In this document: piece by piece, positions 24,746 through 34,623 of the stretch
Position numbering within the stretch: the first letter of the stretch is position 1
Layout: every line of letters starts with the position of its first letter
Assembly (NCBI GenBank): GCA_028709785.1
Contig: JAQUTK010000012.1
Location: 1-64,000, forward strand
Direction of reading: 5' to 3'
DNA from: Bacteroidales bacterium
Lineage (GTDB): Bacteria; Bacteroidota; Bacteroidia; Bacteroidales; JAQUTK01
DNA: 64,000 bases
The notes under the pieces: model-generated
Seen by the model: the letters and a program-made list of their open reading frames with translations, nothing else
Database searches by the model: none
What the model was told of the DNA's origin: nothing
Position numbers and translations under genes: made by a program

Positions 24746-25876
24746 ATGAAACTTTTTGATGTATATCCTTTGTTTGATATCAATATCGTCAAAGGTAAAG
24801 GATGCAAGGTGTGGGATGATAAAGGGAATGAATATCAGGATCTTTACGGAGGCCATGCTGTCATCTCAATAGGTCATTCTCATCCGCATTATGTGGAGAT
24901 GATTACCAAACAGGTTGGTGAACTTGGTTTCTATTCCAACTCAGTGATTAATAACCTGCAACAGATCGTTGCGGACAAACTGGGATCTCAGTCCGGTTAT
25001 GATGATTATGCTTTATTCCTGATCAATTCGGGAGCAGAAGCAAATGAGAATGCCTTGAAACTGGCCTCTTTTCAGAATGGCCGCAAACGGGTTGTCGCTT
25101 TCTCTAAAGCTTTTCACGGACGTACGTCGGCGGCAGTTCGCGTAACGGACAATATGAAAATAGTAGCTCCTATCAATGAAGGAATAGATGTGACTTTCCT
25201 TCCATTGAATGAAGAGGAGGCTGTTCGCAATGAATTGGCCAAAGGGGATGTTTGCGCTGTTATCATTGAAGGTATTCAGGGAGTGGGTGGTATAAAACTT
25301 CCGACACCCGCCTTCTTACAGTTCTTACGTAAGGAGTGTACGGAAACCGGAACCATTCTTATTCTCGATGAGATCCAGTCGGGTTACGGTCGGAGTGGAA
25401 AATTTTTTGCTCACCAATATGCAGGAATCCGTCCCGATATTATTACTGTAGCCAAAGGGATCGCAAATGGATTTCCGGCTGGAGGCATGTTGATTAGTCC
25501 ACTCTTTGCACCCGTCTATGGACAACTGGGCACCACCTTTGGTGGCAACCACCTGGCTTGTGCGGCAGCAATTGCAGTGTTGGATGTCATGAAAGAAGAG
25601 AATCTGGTGCAAAATGCGGCGACTGTGGGTGCGTATCTGAAACAAGAGTTGGAGAAGATCCCTCAGATAAAAGAAGTTCGTGGTCAGGGTCTGATGATCG
25701 GTATGGAATTTGAAGAACCGGTTAAAGATATCCGTAGAAAGCTTTTGTTTGAGGAAAAGGTATTTACGGGGGTCAGTGGAACGAATGTAATCCGTTTACT
25801 TCCTCCACTTTGTCTGACCCTTGCAGAAGCTGATCTTTTCCTTACACGTTTCAAGAAAGTATTGAATAATAACTAA
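24746..25876 (+). CDS. argD: N-acylornithine aminotransferase
   Basis: A 376-aa class III PLP aminotransferase that makes N-acylornithine. INSGAEANENALKLA and FHGRT bind the cofactor phosphate and ring, LDEIQSGYGRSGKFF precedes the catalytic site, and the PLP-binding Lys is in TVAKGIANGFPAGG (about 236). It follows argC by 11 bp. Confidence 0.95.
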   Translation: MKLFDVYPLFDINIVKGKGCKVWDDKGNEYQDLYGGHAVISIGHSHPHYVEMITKQVGELGFYSNSVINNLQQIVADKLGSQSGYDDYALFLINSGAEANENALKLASFQNGRKRVVAFSKAFHGRTSAAVRVTDNMKIVAPINEGIDVTFLPLNEEEAVRNELAKGDVCAVIIEGIQGVGGIKLPTPAFLQFLRKECTETGTILILDEIQSGYGRSGKFFAHQYAGIRPDIITVAKGIANGFPAGGMLISPLFAPVYGQLGTTFGGNHLACAAAIAVLDVMKEENLVQNAATVGAYLKQELEKIPQIKEVRGQGLMIGMEFEEPVKDIRRKLLFEEKVFTGVSGTNVIRLLPPLCLTLAEADLFLTRFKKVLNNN

Positions 25877-25889
25877 ACAGAAGAATACG

Positions 25890-26687
25890 ATGAAAGTTAC
25901 AATTATTGGAGTCGGAAATATTGGTGGAGCCATTGCCCGCGGACTCGTCAAAGGGGAGGCCTACAATGCTTCGGATATTACAATCTCAGATCTTATGCAA
26001 AAGAATCTGGATAAGATGAAGGAATTTGATCCCGGTTTTTGCATTTGCACAGACAATACGTTGGCTATTAAAGAGGCAGATGTTGTTATTGTTGCTGTTA
26101 AACCCTGGGTGGTGGAGAGTGTGTTGAGTGAAATTAAAAACAGTTTCAACTATGAGAAACAGATTTTAGTTTCCATCGCTGCCGGTGTATCCTTTGATAT
26201 GCTGAACGGGTATATGAAGAGCAAACAAAACACAACTGCTCCGACGATCTTCCGCGTGATTCCAAATACAGCTATTGAAGTGTTAAGCAGTATGACTTTC
26301 GTTTCTTCCTGTAATGCGACTGCCGATGAAGAAGCTCTGATCGTAAAGATGTTTAACGAACTGGGTACTGCTTTGCTTATCAAAGAGGAGCTGATGGCTG
26401 CGGGAACTGCTTTAGCATCGAGTGGTATTGCTTATGCATTACGTTATATCCGCGCATCATCCGAGGGTGGAGTGCAGATGGGTTTCTATCCGGATCAGGC
26501 AAAGGAAATTGTACTGAAGACAGTGAAAGGTGCTGTGGATTTATTACTCGCCAATCAAACCAATCCGGAACAGGAAATTGATAAGGTTACTACTCCCGGC
26601 GGTATCACCATCCGCGGACTCAATGAGATGGAACTTGCCGGATTTTCCTCTTCGGTTATCCGTGGCTTGCTGAAGTCAAGCAAGTAA
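25890..26687 (+). CDS. proC: Pyrroline-5-carboxylate reductase
   Basis: A 265-aa NAD(P)H-dependent reductase, the last step of proline synthesis. The N-terminal Rossmann motif is IIGVGNIGGAIARGL. The family signature near the C-terminus (VTTPGGITIRGLNEMELAGF) is clear. It is last of the arginine operon, 13 bp after argD, and is followed by a strong terminator. Co-location with argD suggests shared handling of ornithine and glutamate semialdehyde. Confidence 0.95.
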   Translation: MKVTIIGVGNIGGAIARGLVKGEAYNASDITISDLMQKNLDKMKEFDPGFCICTDNTLAIKEADVVIVAVKPWVVESVLSEIKNSFNYEKQILVSIAAGVSFDMLNGYMKSKQNTTAPTIFRVIPNTAIEVLSSMTFVSSCNATADEEALIVKMFNELGTALLIKEELMAAGTALASSGIAYALRYIRASSEGGVQMGFYPDQAKEIVLKTVKGAVDLLLANQTNPEQEIDKVTTPGGITIRGLNEMELAGFSSSVIRGLLKSSK

Positions 26688-26700
26688 TCTTACCTGTAGC

Positions 26701-26744
26701 AACAGAAAAGAGGATGGCTGTTATCAGTCGTCCTCTTTTCTGTT
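26701..26744. terminator. Terminator after proC
   Basis: A 14-bp perfect stem (26701-26714 with 26731-26744) flanked by A-rich and T-rich sequence, 13 bp after the proC stop. The rest of the gap up to 26964 shows nothing else I can name. Confidence 0.85.
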
Positions 26745-26964
26745 ATCAGGATACTGCATCTTACTGTTTTACTGTCGAGCAACAGCCGTACAGGCATCTG
26801 TAGGGAGCTTTTATGGGAGCTAAAAAACATCCAATAGTTTTTGCAATTTCATTTAATAGTTTTGCTCCTGACAATTAAATGTTTTTCCCGAAACATACGG
26901 TTCCTTTTTGAAGCTTTTCAGGTTGACAATTTATCGGCATAAGGAAGCCGTTATTTGTCCCTTA

Positions 26965-27432
26965 TTACATCTCTTGAAGTTTGAATCGAAGACGTAAAAT
27001 TCCTTCGTTATAGTCGTAGCTGAGAATCTTGAATTGTCCTATTTCAGAGGTATTCTCTACATGCAGACCGATGCACGGACAAGCATCATAATCTCCAACC
27101 TTTACAATCCGGAGCGTTTCACTGGCATCATCGGGAAGTTTTTCAAGATTGAATCTGCCCTTGGCTTCTTCCTGAGAGAGGAATTCTGTTGTCACCGGCA
27201 ATTGCATGCGTATGATCTCATTTACCCTTTGTTCTATTTCAGCGATCTGAACATCAGTAGGAGAATCAGACAGTGCATAATCACACTTGCTCTTCTTTTT
27301 TTCTATATGAGCATTTTTTGCGCGACCGCAGCCAAACATGCGTATCATGGTTTGATTTAATATATGTTCGCAGGTATGCATCGGCGTGCAATAATCTTTC
27401 TTCGGGGCATTTAATTCCGGACTGGTTTCCAT
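26965..27432 (-). CDS. AlaX-like tRNA-editing domain protein
   Basis: A 155-aa stand-alone second additional domain (SAD) of the threonyl/alanyl-tRNA synthetase type. The zinc ligands are HxxxH in MHTCEHIL (His19, His23) and CxxxH in CPCIGLHVE near residue 120. Such proteins hydrolyse mischarged tRNA-Ala. It is shorter than many AlaX proteins because it lacks the extra N-terminal beta domain. Monocistronic with its own promoter match. Confidence 0.85.
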   Translation of the reverse strand: METSPELNAPKKDYCTPMHTCEHILNQTMIRMFGCGRAKNAHIEKKKSKCDYALSDSPTDVQIAEIEQRVNEIIRMQLPVTTEFLSQEEAKGRFNLEKLPDDASETLRIVKVGDYDACPCIGLHVENTSEIGQFKILSYDYNEGILRLRFKLQEM

Positions 27433-27461
27433 TTGTTGTAGTATTTATTCATAATAGCTGT

Positions 27462-27469
27462 CAAAGATA
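27462..27469 (-). promoter_or_regulatory. Bacteroidetes -7 promoter element for the AlaX-like gene
   Basis: On the minus strand TATCTTTG matches TAnnTTTG, 29 bp before the start codon. Confidence 0.55.
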
Positions 27470-27552
27470 ACAATTTTATCCCTTTTACAGTCGCCCAATC
27501 AATCTGTGAAATACTTTTCTTGAAGAATGAATTATAATCCGTAAATAATTAA

Positions 27553-27560
27553 TAGATTTG
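27553..27560 (+). promoter_or_regulatory. Bacteroidetes -7 promoter element for the DHODH-like gene
   Basis: TAGATTTG matches TAnnTTTG, 33 bp before the start codon. Confidence 0.55.
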
Positions 27561-27593
27561 TACAACAAATTGCAAACTTAAAATAATACTGAT

Positions 27594-28583
27594 ATGAACG
27601 CCAATATTTCACTGACAACGGACTATGCCGGACTTCGGTTGCACAATCCTTTCATTGTTTCCAGCTCCGGTTTAACCGATTCTGCAGACAAGGTGCGTGT
27701 CCTTGAACAGGAAGGTGCGGCTGCCGTGGTACTCAAATCGTTGTTTGAAGAACAGATTGAACTCTCTGTTGAGAAAGAATTAAAGTCCGGGCAGGAATAT
27801 CCGGAGGCATATGATTACATTCGGACATATGTCCGTGAGAACCAGGTTGATCAATACCTGAAACTTATTCGCGCATGTAAGATGTCAGTCTCCATTCCTA
27901 TTATCGCAAGTATCAATTGTTATACGAAGAGTTCATGGATCTCTTTTGCCAAAGAGATTGAGAATGCGGGTGCAGATGCCATCGAAGTGAATATCATGAT
28001 AGTCAACACCTCAAAAGAGTATAAATACGGTGAGACAGAAAGACTGTATGTGGAGGTTCTTTCTGAATTGAAGAAGATTGTCAAAATCCCTGTTATCATA
28101 AAACTATCGCATCAACTGACAAGTCCGGTTGCTCTTTTGTCGCAACTAAGCCTCAACGGTGCCGACGCGGTTGTCTTATTCAATCGTTCGTATACTCCGG
28201 ACGTGGACATAAAAGCTTTGAAGCTAACACATAATGCCGGATTGAGTGCTCAGACAAACTTCTATGAATCATTGCGATGGATTGGTATCGGTTCAGGGAG
28301 AGTTCCTCAATTAAATCTGTCGATTTCGGGAGGTGTTTTCAAACCGGAAGATGCAATAAAAGCACTGTTAGTTGGAGCCAATACCGTATCTCTTTGCTCC
28401 GTTCTTTATAAAGAAGGAACCGAGACCATCGGAAAGATGATCGAGAGACTCACAGAATGGATGGATGCTCATGGTTTTGATTCGATTGAATCATTCAGGG
28501 GAATACTTAATTCCAGCCATATCCCGGATGAGAGCATCTACGAAAGGACACAATTTATGCGTTACTATTCAAATAGAAAATAA
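27594..28583 (+). CDS. Dihydroorotate dehydrogenase-like protein
   Basis: A 329-aa TIM-barrel flavoprotein of the dihydroorotate dehydrogenase superfamily. FMN-site-like stretches are visible: HNPFIVSSSGLTDSADKV near the start, PVIIKLSHQLTSP in the middle, and SISGGVFKPEDAIKALLVGANTV near 245-265. The catalytic region, normally N-x-S-C-P-N in class 1 enzymes, reads VNIMIVNTSKEY here and lacks the cysteine. The true substrate may therefore differ from dihydroorotate. It probably shares a transcript with the M16 peptidase 21 bp downstream. Confidence 0.8.
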   Translation: MNANISLTTDYAGLRLHNPFIVSSSGLTDSADKVRVLEQEGAAAVVLKSLFEEQIELSVEKELKSGQEYPEAYDYIRTYVRENQVDQYLKLIRACKMSVSIPIIASINCYTKSSWISFAKEIENAGADAIEVNIMIVNTSKEYKYGETERLYVEVLSELKKIVKIPVIIKLSHQLTSPVALLSQLSLNGADAVVLFNRSYTPDVDIKALKLTHNAGLSAQTNFYESLRWIGIGSGRVPQLNLSISGGVFKPEDAIKALLVGANTVSLCSVLYKEGTETIGKMIERLTEWMDAHGFDSIESFRGILNSSHIPDESIYERTQFMRYYSNRK

Positions 28584-28604
28584 ACCCTTATTATTAAACA
28601 ATCA

Positions 28605-31421
28605 ATGAAGTACTTCTCGTTGACGAAATGGTCTGTACTAGTGTGCACACTGTTTTCTGCTTTTGCTCTGACGGCGAAAGAGGATCTTTCTTTACCCCTG
28701 GATACAAATGTTCGTGTGGGTCGGTTAGATAATGGTCTCACTTATTATATCCGTTGTAATAAGTTTCAGACAAATCGTGCAGATTTTCATATTGCTCAAA
28801 AAGTCGGATCGATGCAGGAAGAGGAGGCGCAGCGTGGACTGGCGCACTTTCTGGAACACATGGCTTTTAATGGAACCAAAAACTTCCCAGGCAATCAGAT
28901 GAAAGACTATCTGGAGAAGATCGGCGTTAAATTCGGAACGGATCTGAATGCCTATACTTCTCTGGACCAGACGGTGTACAGGGTTTCAAACGTACCATTG
29001 ATTCGTGAAGGTATTATTGACTCTGCCTTGCTAATCCTTCATGACTGGTCGGGATTTATTTCTTTGGAAGATAAGGAGATAGATAAAGAACGTGGAGTAA
29101 TCAGGGAAGAGTGGAGGACACGCAGTGATGCGCAGGGACGAATACTGGATAAAGCACTGCCTTTATTATACCCCGATTGCAAGTATGGACAACGCTTCCC
29201 GATCGGTTTGATTGATGTCATCAATAATTTTAAGTACGATGAACTTCGTTCGTATTACAACAAATGGTACTTTCCCGATAATCAGGGAATCATCGTGGTT
29301 GGAGATGTGAATGTGGATCAGATTGAGAACAAGATAAAAAAACTATTTTCGGACATTCCGAAAAGAGAAAATGCCGCTGAAAGAGTATCCGTGCCGGTTC
29401 CGGATAATAAAACTCCCATTGTCGCATACACCATCGACAAGGAAGCAACTGATGTATCTATCACGCTGTTTCAGAAGACAGAGCCTTTTCCTGAGAAAGA
29501 GAAGAATTCATCGCGCTATTATCTTCTCAGCTATGTAAATAATATGATTCAAATTATGCTGAACGAACGGTTCACCGAGTTGCTTCAGAAGTCGAATCCT
29601 CCATTTATTAATGCCGGATTTTATCATTCAAGTTACTTCATTTCCAAGACAAAAGATGCATGGACGCTGTCAGTTTCTTGCAAAGAGAATGGAATTGGAA
29701 CAGCTGTGAAGGTTGCTGTAGAAGAAACAGAAAGGGCACGTCAGTTTGGATTTACTTCTTCTGAGTACAATCGTGCCACTGCAAACTTTCTTCGCGGCCT
29801 GGAGACTCAATATAAAGAACGGGGAAGCCGGATGAATGATTCGTATGTCGGCGAACTTATAAACCTGTTTTTGGACAATGAGCCGGCTCCGGGCATCGAG
29901 TTTGAATATGGATTCTGGAAAGAGGTCAGCAAACAGATTTCGATGAAAGATATAAATGATTACTTCAAAAGCCAGTTCATGGGTGACAGTAATATGGTCG
30001 TTTGGTTGACGGGGCCCGAAAAAGAAGGATTGGTTTATCCCTCTCAGCAAGAGTTGCTCTCTACCATTCATGATGCCCGAAACGGACAACTGACCCCCTA
30101 TTCGGATAATGTGAAAAACGAGCCTCTCATTCCCAACCTGCCAAAGAAAGGGAGTGTCGTAAAGAAAAAGGTGAATAAAGCCTATAACACGACAGAGTGG
30201 AAGCTTTCAAATGGAATCAAAGTTGTATTTTATCCGACTAAACTGAAAGAAGACCAGATTCTAATGTCTGCATTCAGTCCCGGTGGCAGTTCTCTTCTTC
30301 CGAATGGTGAAGAATCAAATATCAGAGTGATGGGAAACGTAGCTATGATGGGAGGTTATGGCAACTTTAGTATTGTTGAGCTAAACAAACTTCTTGCCGG
30401 TAAAAATGTAGGTTTAAACACATCTGTAAGTAGCTACAACGAGTGGATATCAGGAAGCTGCTCTCCTCAGGATTTTGAGTCAATGGTACAGCTTTCTTAT
30501 TTGGGTGTTACCGCTCCCCGAAAAGACATGGAGGTTTATGATTCTTTTATCTCCCGAACAAGAGATGCATTGAAAAATCAGGATGCGGATCCCCAAGCAG
30601 CACTTTCAGATACATTGATTAAGGTGATGTACAACAATCATCCGCGTTCCATGAGGTTCAAAGCAGAGATGCTTGATCAGGTGAACTATGACCGCATCTT
30701 GCAGATGTATAAGGAACGTTTTGCTAATTGCTCAGATTTCACTTTCGTGTTTGTGGGCAATATTCAACCGGATAGTGTCCAGGGGTTGATTGAACAATAT
30801 ATAGCGACATTACCCGGAACAGGTAAAACTGAAAAGCCGAAGGATCTCAAGATGAAGCCTTTCAAAGGGGAGATAACAAATCACTTCAAGAAGAAACTGG
30901 AGACTTCGAAGAGCAGTGTTAATATTGCAATGAATGGGAAATGTCCGTATTCACTTGAAAGCAAGCTACAGTTAAGTGTACTAACTCAGATTTTACGCAT
31001 ACTTTTCACCGAAAAGATTCGTGAAAAAGAAGGAGGCACGTATGGCGTTAGTGTAGGAAGCTCTATTTCTAATTATCCGCGTAAAGAGTTCTCAATGATG
31101 ATTCAATTTGACACTGATCCGGCTTTGCAGGAGAAGTTGGTTGGAATCATTTATAATGAATTGGATAGCATCTGCCTGGCAGGTCCGCGAGAAGAGGACT
31201 TGCAAAAAGTCAAGGAATACATGATCAAGCAGTATGATGAGAGCTGCCGTCAAAACAGCTATTGGAAAGATTGTATCGTAGCACTTTATCAAGACAATAT
31301 TGATCTGAATAAAGGATATAGGGATATTGTTTCCAAAATGACTGTCTCCTCTATCCGTAAGTTTGCAGCCTCACTCTTTAAACAAGGCAATCGCGCCGAA
31401 GTGGTGATGGGACCGCAATAA
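28605..31421 (+). CDS. Secreted M16 family zinc peptidase
   Basis: A 938-aa insulinase-family peptidase with a Sec signal (about 1-24: KWSVLVCTLFSAFALTA). The inverted zinc motif HFLEH is at 81-85, with a downstream Glu in EIDKERGVIREEW (about 155-167). A second, catalytically inactive M16 repeat follows (about 500-930), including REKEGGTYGVSVGSS. Two-domain M16 proteins of this size are common in the Bacteroidetes periplasm and probably degrade peptides. Confidence 0.93.
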   Translation: MKYFSLTKWSVLVCTLFSAFALTAKEDLSLPLDTNVRVGRLDNGLTYYIRCNKFQTNRADFHIAQKVGSMQEEEAQRGLAHFLEHMAFNGTKNFPGNQMKDYLEKIGVKFGTDLNAYTSLDQTVYRVSNVPLIREGIIDSALLILHDWSGFISLEDKEIDKERGVIREEWRTRSDAQGRILDKALPLLYPDCKYGQRFPIGLIDVINNFKYDELRSYYNKWYFPDNQGIIVVGDVNVDQIENKIKKLFSDIPKRENAAERVSVPVPDNKTPIVAYTIDKEATDVSITLFQKTEPFPEKEKNSSRYYLLSYVNNMIQIMLNERFTELLQKSNPPFINAGFYHSSYFISKTKDAWTLSVSCKENGIGTAVKVAVEETERARQFGFTSSEYNRATANFLRGLETQYKERGSRMNDSYVGELINLFLDNEPAPGIEFEYGFWKEVSKQISMKDINDYFKSQFMGDSNMVVWLTGPEKEGLVYPSQQELLSTIHDARNGQLTPYSDNVKNEPLIPNLPKKGSVVKKKVNKAYNTTEWKLSNGIKVVFYPTKLKEDQILMSAFSPGGSSLLPNGEESNIRVMGNVAMMGGYGNFSIVELNKLLAGKNVGLNTSVSSYNEWISGSCSPQDFESMVQLSYLGVTAPRKDMEVYDSFISRTRDALKNQDADPQAALSDTLIKVMYNNHPRSMRFKAEMLDQVNYDRILQMYKERFANCSDFTFVFVGNIQPDSVQGLIEQYIATLPGTGKTEKPKDLKMKPFKGEITNHFKKKLETSKSSVNIAMNGKCPYSLESKLQLSVLTQILRILFTEKIREKEGGTYGVSVGSSISNYPRKEFSMMIQFDTDPALQEKLVGIIYNELDSICLAGPREEDLQKVKEYMIKQYDESCRQNSYWKDCIVALYQDNIDLNKGYRDIVSKMTVSSIRKFAASLFKQGNRAEVVMGPQ

Positions 31422-31429
31422 ATTAAAAA

Positions 31430-31464
31430 CAATCAGGGCTGTCAGAATCTGACAGCCCTGATTG
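31430..31464. terminator. Bidirectional terminator
   Basis: A near-continuous stem of up to 17 bp (31430-31446 with 31448-31464); in practice about 15 bp with a small loop. T-rich sequence follows on the right and A-rich sequence precedes on the left. It serves the M16 gene and the opposing yqeY gene. Confidence 0.9.
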
Positions 31465-31480
31465 CTTTTAATTTATTGAG

Positions 31481-31930
31481 TTAAGCCAAAAGCCTCTTTA
31501 CAATCTCTGAGATCATTTTTCCATCTGCCTTTCCATTCAGTCTTTTGGATGCAACACCCATGACTTTACCCATCTCCTTGGCAGAGGATGCTCCGGTCTC
31601 GGCAATTATAGCCTTGAGTTCAACTTCCACTTCTGCTTCTGATAGTTGTTTAGGCAAATACAATTCAACGACAGCTAGCTGAGCGAGCTCCTCATCGGCA
31701 AGATCCTTACGATTTTGCTGAATAAAAATTTCAGCACTTTCTTTGCGCTGTTTTGCCATCTTATTCAGTATCTTAATAGCTACCTCATCGCTTAACTCTC
31801 CGTCACCGCCTTTAGCTGTTTTTGCTTCCAGAAACTCTTTCTTAATTCCTCTGACAGTATCCAGCTTCACTTTGTCACGTGCAAGCATTGCTTTCTTAAT
31901 GTCTTCACTTATTATGTCGTACAAACTCAT
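31481..31930 (-). CDS. yqeY: GatB/YqeY domain protein
   Basis: A 149-aa protein of the YqeY family, related to the tail domain of the GatB amidotransferase subunit. The start MSLYDIISEDIKKAMLARDK and end GKMISEIVKRLLA are typical. The domain may bind tRNA; its cellular role is not settled. It is last of the ftsQ-ftsA-ftsZ unit, 19 bp after ftsZ, a common place for it in Bacteroidales. Confidence 0.92.
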   Translation of the reverse strand: MSLYDIISEDIKKAMLARDKVKLDTVRGIKKEFLEAKTAKGGDGELSDEVAIKILNKMAKQRKESAEIFIQQNRKDLADEELAQLAVVELYLPKQLSEAEVEVELKAIIAETGASSAKEMGKVMGVASKRLNGKADGKMISEIVKRLLA

Positions 31931-31949
31931 ATAGATAGATAATTTAATG

Positions 31950-33218
31950 TTATAAAATAATTTTCAATTGTGCCTTGATCTTACTTTTAACGGCAGAATC
32001 ACGGTTGTAGGGTGCATAGGTATCCAGAATATCCAACAGATTGTTATTCTCCATCTGATCCTGATCCAAGGTGATTATTTCCGCTTTTTTTCCATGTCGG
32101 AGAATCGCTTTTGTCTTGTCTCTTCCGTATGCCTTTTCTATTCTTTCATTATCTTTTTCCTCTATTCTGGCATTTTCCTCCTCTTTCTCTTTCGCAGCTT
32201 CCTGCTCTTTGATTTTAATGTCCGGAATGGCAGAGATATCAAATCCGGTTGCCAATATCGTAACCTTAACCTCTTTCTGAAGTTTGCTGTCAAAAGCGGC
32301 ACCCCATATTACTTCCACATCTTTACCGAATTTATACATAAACTCATGTATCTCGGTCATTTCTTCCATCCGCACCATGTATTCCTCATTATCACTACTG
32401 GACAGATAGAGCAATACTTTCTTCGCATCAAATACATTGTTGTTATTAAGCAGAGGAGACTGCAACGCATCTTCCAGAGCTTTGGTAATACGATGTTCGC
32501 CTTCTCCGAATCCGGCACTCATAATTGCAACGCCACCATCTTTCATGATCGTGCTTACATCAGCAAAGTCGCAATTAACATATCCTTCCAACGTAATTAT
32601 TTCAGCAATACTTTTTGCTGCAATAGTCAACGTATCATCCGCCTTCTTGAATGCATTCTTAAGAGTAAGATCAGGATAGATGTCTTTCAAACGTTCGTTG
32701 TTAACGACCAGCAGAGCATCTACATGTTTGCTTATCTCTTCAACACCATCCAGCGCTTGCAAGATTTTTCTCTTTCCTTCAAAAGCGAAAGGTATTGTGA
32801 CAATACCCACCGTAAGAATTCCCATCTCTTTGGCTATTTGAGCAACTACCGGTGCAGCACCGGTACCGGTTCCACCTCCCATTCCGGCCGTAACAAAAGC
32901 CATTTTTGTATTATCATTCAACAGATTCTCTATCTCCTGAAAACTCTCTCTTGCTGCCTCCTGGGCTCTTTCCGGACGAGCTCCAGCTCCAAGACCTTCA
33001 GTCGTTTTTCTGCCAAGCTGCAATTTGACTGAAACGGGTGAATTGGCAAGGGCCTGATTGTCTGTATTACATACAACAAAGGTAACATCATGAATCCCTT
33101 CCTCGTACATATGATTCACGGCATTGCTACCTCCTCCACCTACACCAATCACTTTAATTATTGATGATGCTGCCGGAGCTAATCCGATAAAATTAAGAGG
33201 CTCTTCTATGAATTCCAT
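31950..33218 (-). CDS. ftsZ: Cell division GTPase FtsZ
   Basis: A 422-aa tubulin homologue that forms the cytokinetic ring. The GTP-binding signature GGGTGTG is at 114-120, and VGGGGSNAVNHM and NTDNQAL are intact. The T7 loop NCDFADVSTIM is present. After the GTPase core a charged linker (KEKEEENARIEEKDNERIEK) leads to a Bacteroidetes-type tail rather than the proteobacterial DIPAFLRKQ-like peptide. It follows ftsA by 21 bp. Confidence 0.97.
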   Translation of the reverse strand: MEFIEEPLNFIGLAPAASSIIKVIGVGGGGSNAVNHMYEEGIHDVTFVVCNTDNQALANSPVSVKLQLGRKTTEGLGAGARPERAQEAARESFQEIENLLNDNTKMAFVTAGMGGGTGTGAAPVVAQIAKEMGILTVGIVTIPFAFEGKRKILQALDGVEEISKHVDALLVVNNERLKDIYPDLTLKNAFKKADDTLTIAAKSIAEIITLEGYVNCDFADVSTIMKDGGVAIMSAGFGEGEHRITKALEDALQSPLLNNNNVFDAKKVLLYLSSSDNEEYMVRMEEMTEIHEFMYKFGKDVEVIWGAAFDSKLQKEVKVTILATGFDISAIPDIKIKEQEAAKEKEEENARIEEKDNERIEKAYGRDKTKAILRHGKKAEIITLDQDQMENNNLLDILDTYAPYNRDSAVKSKIKAQLKIIL

Positions 33219-33239
33219 ATCCTGATTATTATTTATTTC

Positions 33240-34619
33240 TTACTTAAAATCATCTTCTTCCGGTTCATTGGGGAATAACCCCTGAATACCTTTTTTTAAA
33301 GAAGAACCAAAAAAACTACCTCTTGCAATCTTGGGTTTTCTTTCTTCTTTTTTCTCTTCTCTCTTTTCCTTCTTCTCTTCCACATGCTCTTTTTCCTCTT
33401 GTTTCCAAGTTTCATGCTCAGAGATTGGCTCCGATACGTGATGTTGTATTTCTTTCTCAGGTTTATTATCTTCTTTCACAAAAGAAAAATCACCTCCGGT
33501 AATCAGTCCAACAACCTCAGAATAAGAAGGAGGAAGATTATCTTCTTTCTGACTTTTTGAATTGTAACAAACAGGAAATGCCTGACGTACATTGATTGAG
33601 GTCTTTTTTATGATTAACTCGCTCAGCCCTTTCATGGAAGATGCTCCTCCGGTAATAACGATACCGGCGGCCAATTCTTTATCCATCCCCAAATCCTGTA
33701 TTTGCCTCCACACATTTGCCCAAATTTCTGTTTGGCGGGCTTCAATAATCAAACTGATTTCTGCTTCAGAGATCTCAGATCCATTGTATGATTTTATTGT
33801 ATTGTTATTTTTCTCACTGTTGACAGCAATACACCCAAGTCTTTTCTTGAGATTCTCTGCTTCCTCATCCCTGATATTGAGTGCACAAAGATCATTTGTT
33901 ATATTGTTGCCTCCGAAAGGAATGACAGCCAGATGAATCAATTCCCCATTCTTATAAATGCACAAAGAAGTGGTTCCGGCACCAAAGTCAACAACAGCTA
34001 CACCAATTTTCTTCTCGTTTTCAGTGATAAGCGATTCTGCTGAAGCCATTGGTCCTATCAGATAATTGACTACTATTTCTTCTTCTGCAAAACACTTGGA
34101 AATATTTTTTTTCAATGTCGGACGGGCAATAATCTGCTGATATTCTGCCTGAAGAAGAAGGCCAACTACGCCAACCGGATTGGCCACCGGATTACCATCA
34201 ACAAAAAAGGAAGGCTTTGTATTACAGATAATCTCATAATCAGCAACGACCTGCTCATGAATTTCTTCTTCTATTGACTTTACGTCTTCCTCTGAAACAG
34301 ACTCATTATTTTCAAGATGAATTTCAATTTCATCGTTGAATCTTGACCGTAGCGACTGACCACTGATATTCACATTGATCTTTTTCAGATTCTCACCGGA
34401 TTTTAGTTCCAGGGAAGCAACCACTTGTTTGATTAAAGCGGTTGCTTCTGTGAAGTTGTAAATGGTTCCCCTTTTAATACAATTCCCTGAATTCACGATG
34501 TGTTCAGCCACGATCTCAATACCTTTTCCAGGAGTACGTTTAGCAAGTAAACCAACTATTTTTGAGCTCCCGAGATCGATAGCGGTTACATATTCCTCTG
34601 CAATGTTTTTGACTGTCAT
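33240..34619 (-). CDS. ftsA: Cell division protein FtsA
   Basis: A 459-aa actin-fold ATPase that ties FtsZ to the membrane. The phosphate-binding motif AIDLGSSKIVGLLAK is near the start, VAVVDFGAGTTSLCIY is the second phosphate motif and GIVITGGASSMKGL is the adenosine motif. A long charged linker (about 385-435) separates the core from the C-terminal amphipathic region SSLKKGIQGLF. The linker is rich in Lys and Glu and longer than in E. coli FtsA. Confidence 0.95.
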   Translation of the reverse strand: MTVKNIAEEYVTAIDLGSSKIVGLLAKRTPGKGIEIVAEHIVNSGNCIKRGTIYNFTEATALIKQVVASLELKSGENLKKINVNISGQSLRSRFNDEIEIHLENNESVSEEDVKSIEEEIHEQVVADYEIICNTKPSFFVDGNPVANPVGVVGLLLQAEYQQIIARPTLKKNISKCFAEEEIVVNYLIGPMASAESLITENEKKIGVAVVDFGAGTTSLCIYKNGELIHLAVIPFGGNNITNDLCALNIRDEEAENLKKRLGCIAVNSEKNNNTIKSYNGSEISEAEISLIIEARQTEIWANVWRQIQDLGMDKELAAGIVITGGASSMKGLSELIIKKTSINVRQAFPVCYNSKSQKEDNLPPSYSEVVGLITGGDFSFVKEDNKPEKEIQHHVSEPISEHETWKQEEKEHVEEKKEKREEKKEERKPKIARGSFFGSSLKKGIQGLFPNEPEEDDFK

Positions 34620-34623
34620 ATTA

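Noticed and set aside
31968-33032. 354-aa frame on the plus strand across ftsZ
   Set aside because: Antisense shadow of a certain gene; rich in Phe, Ser and Cys as expected for an antisense frame.
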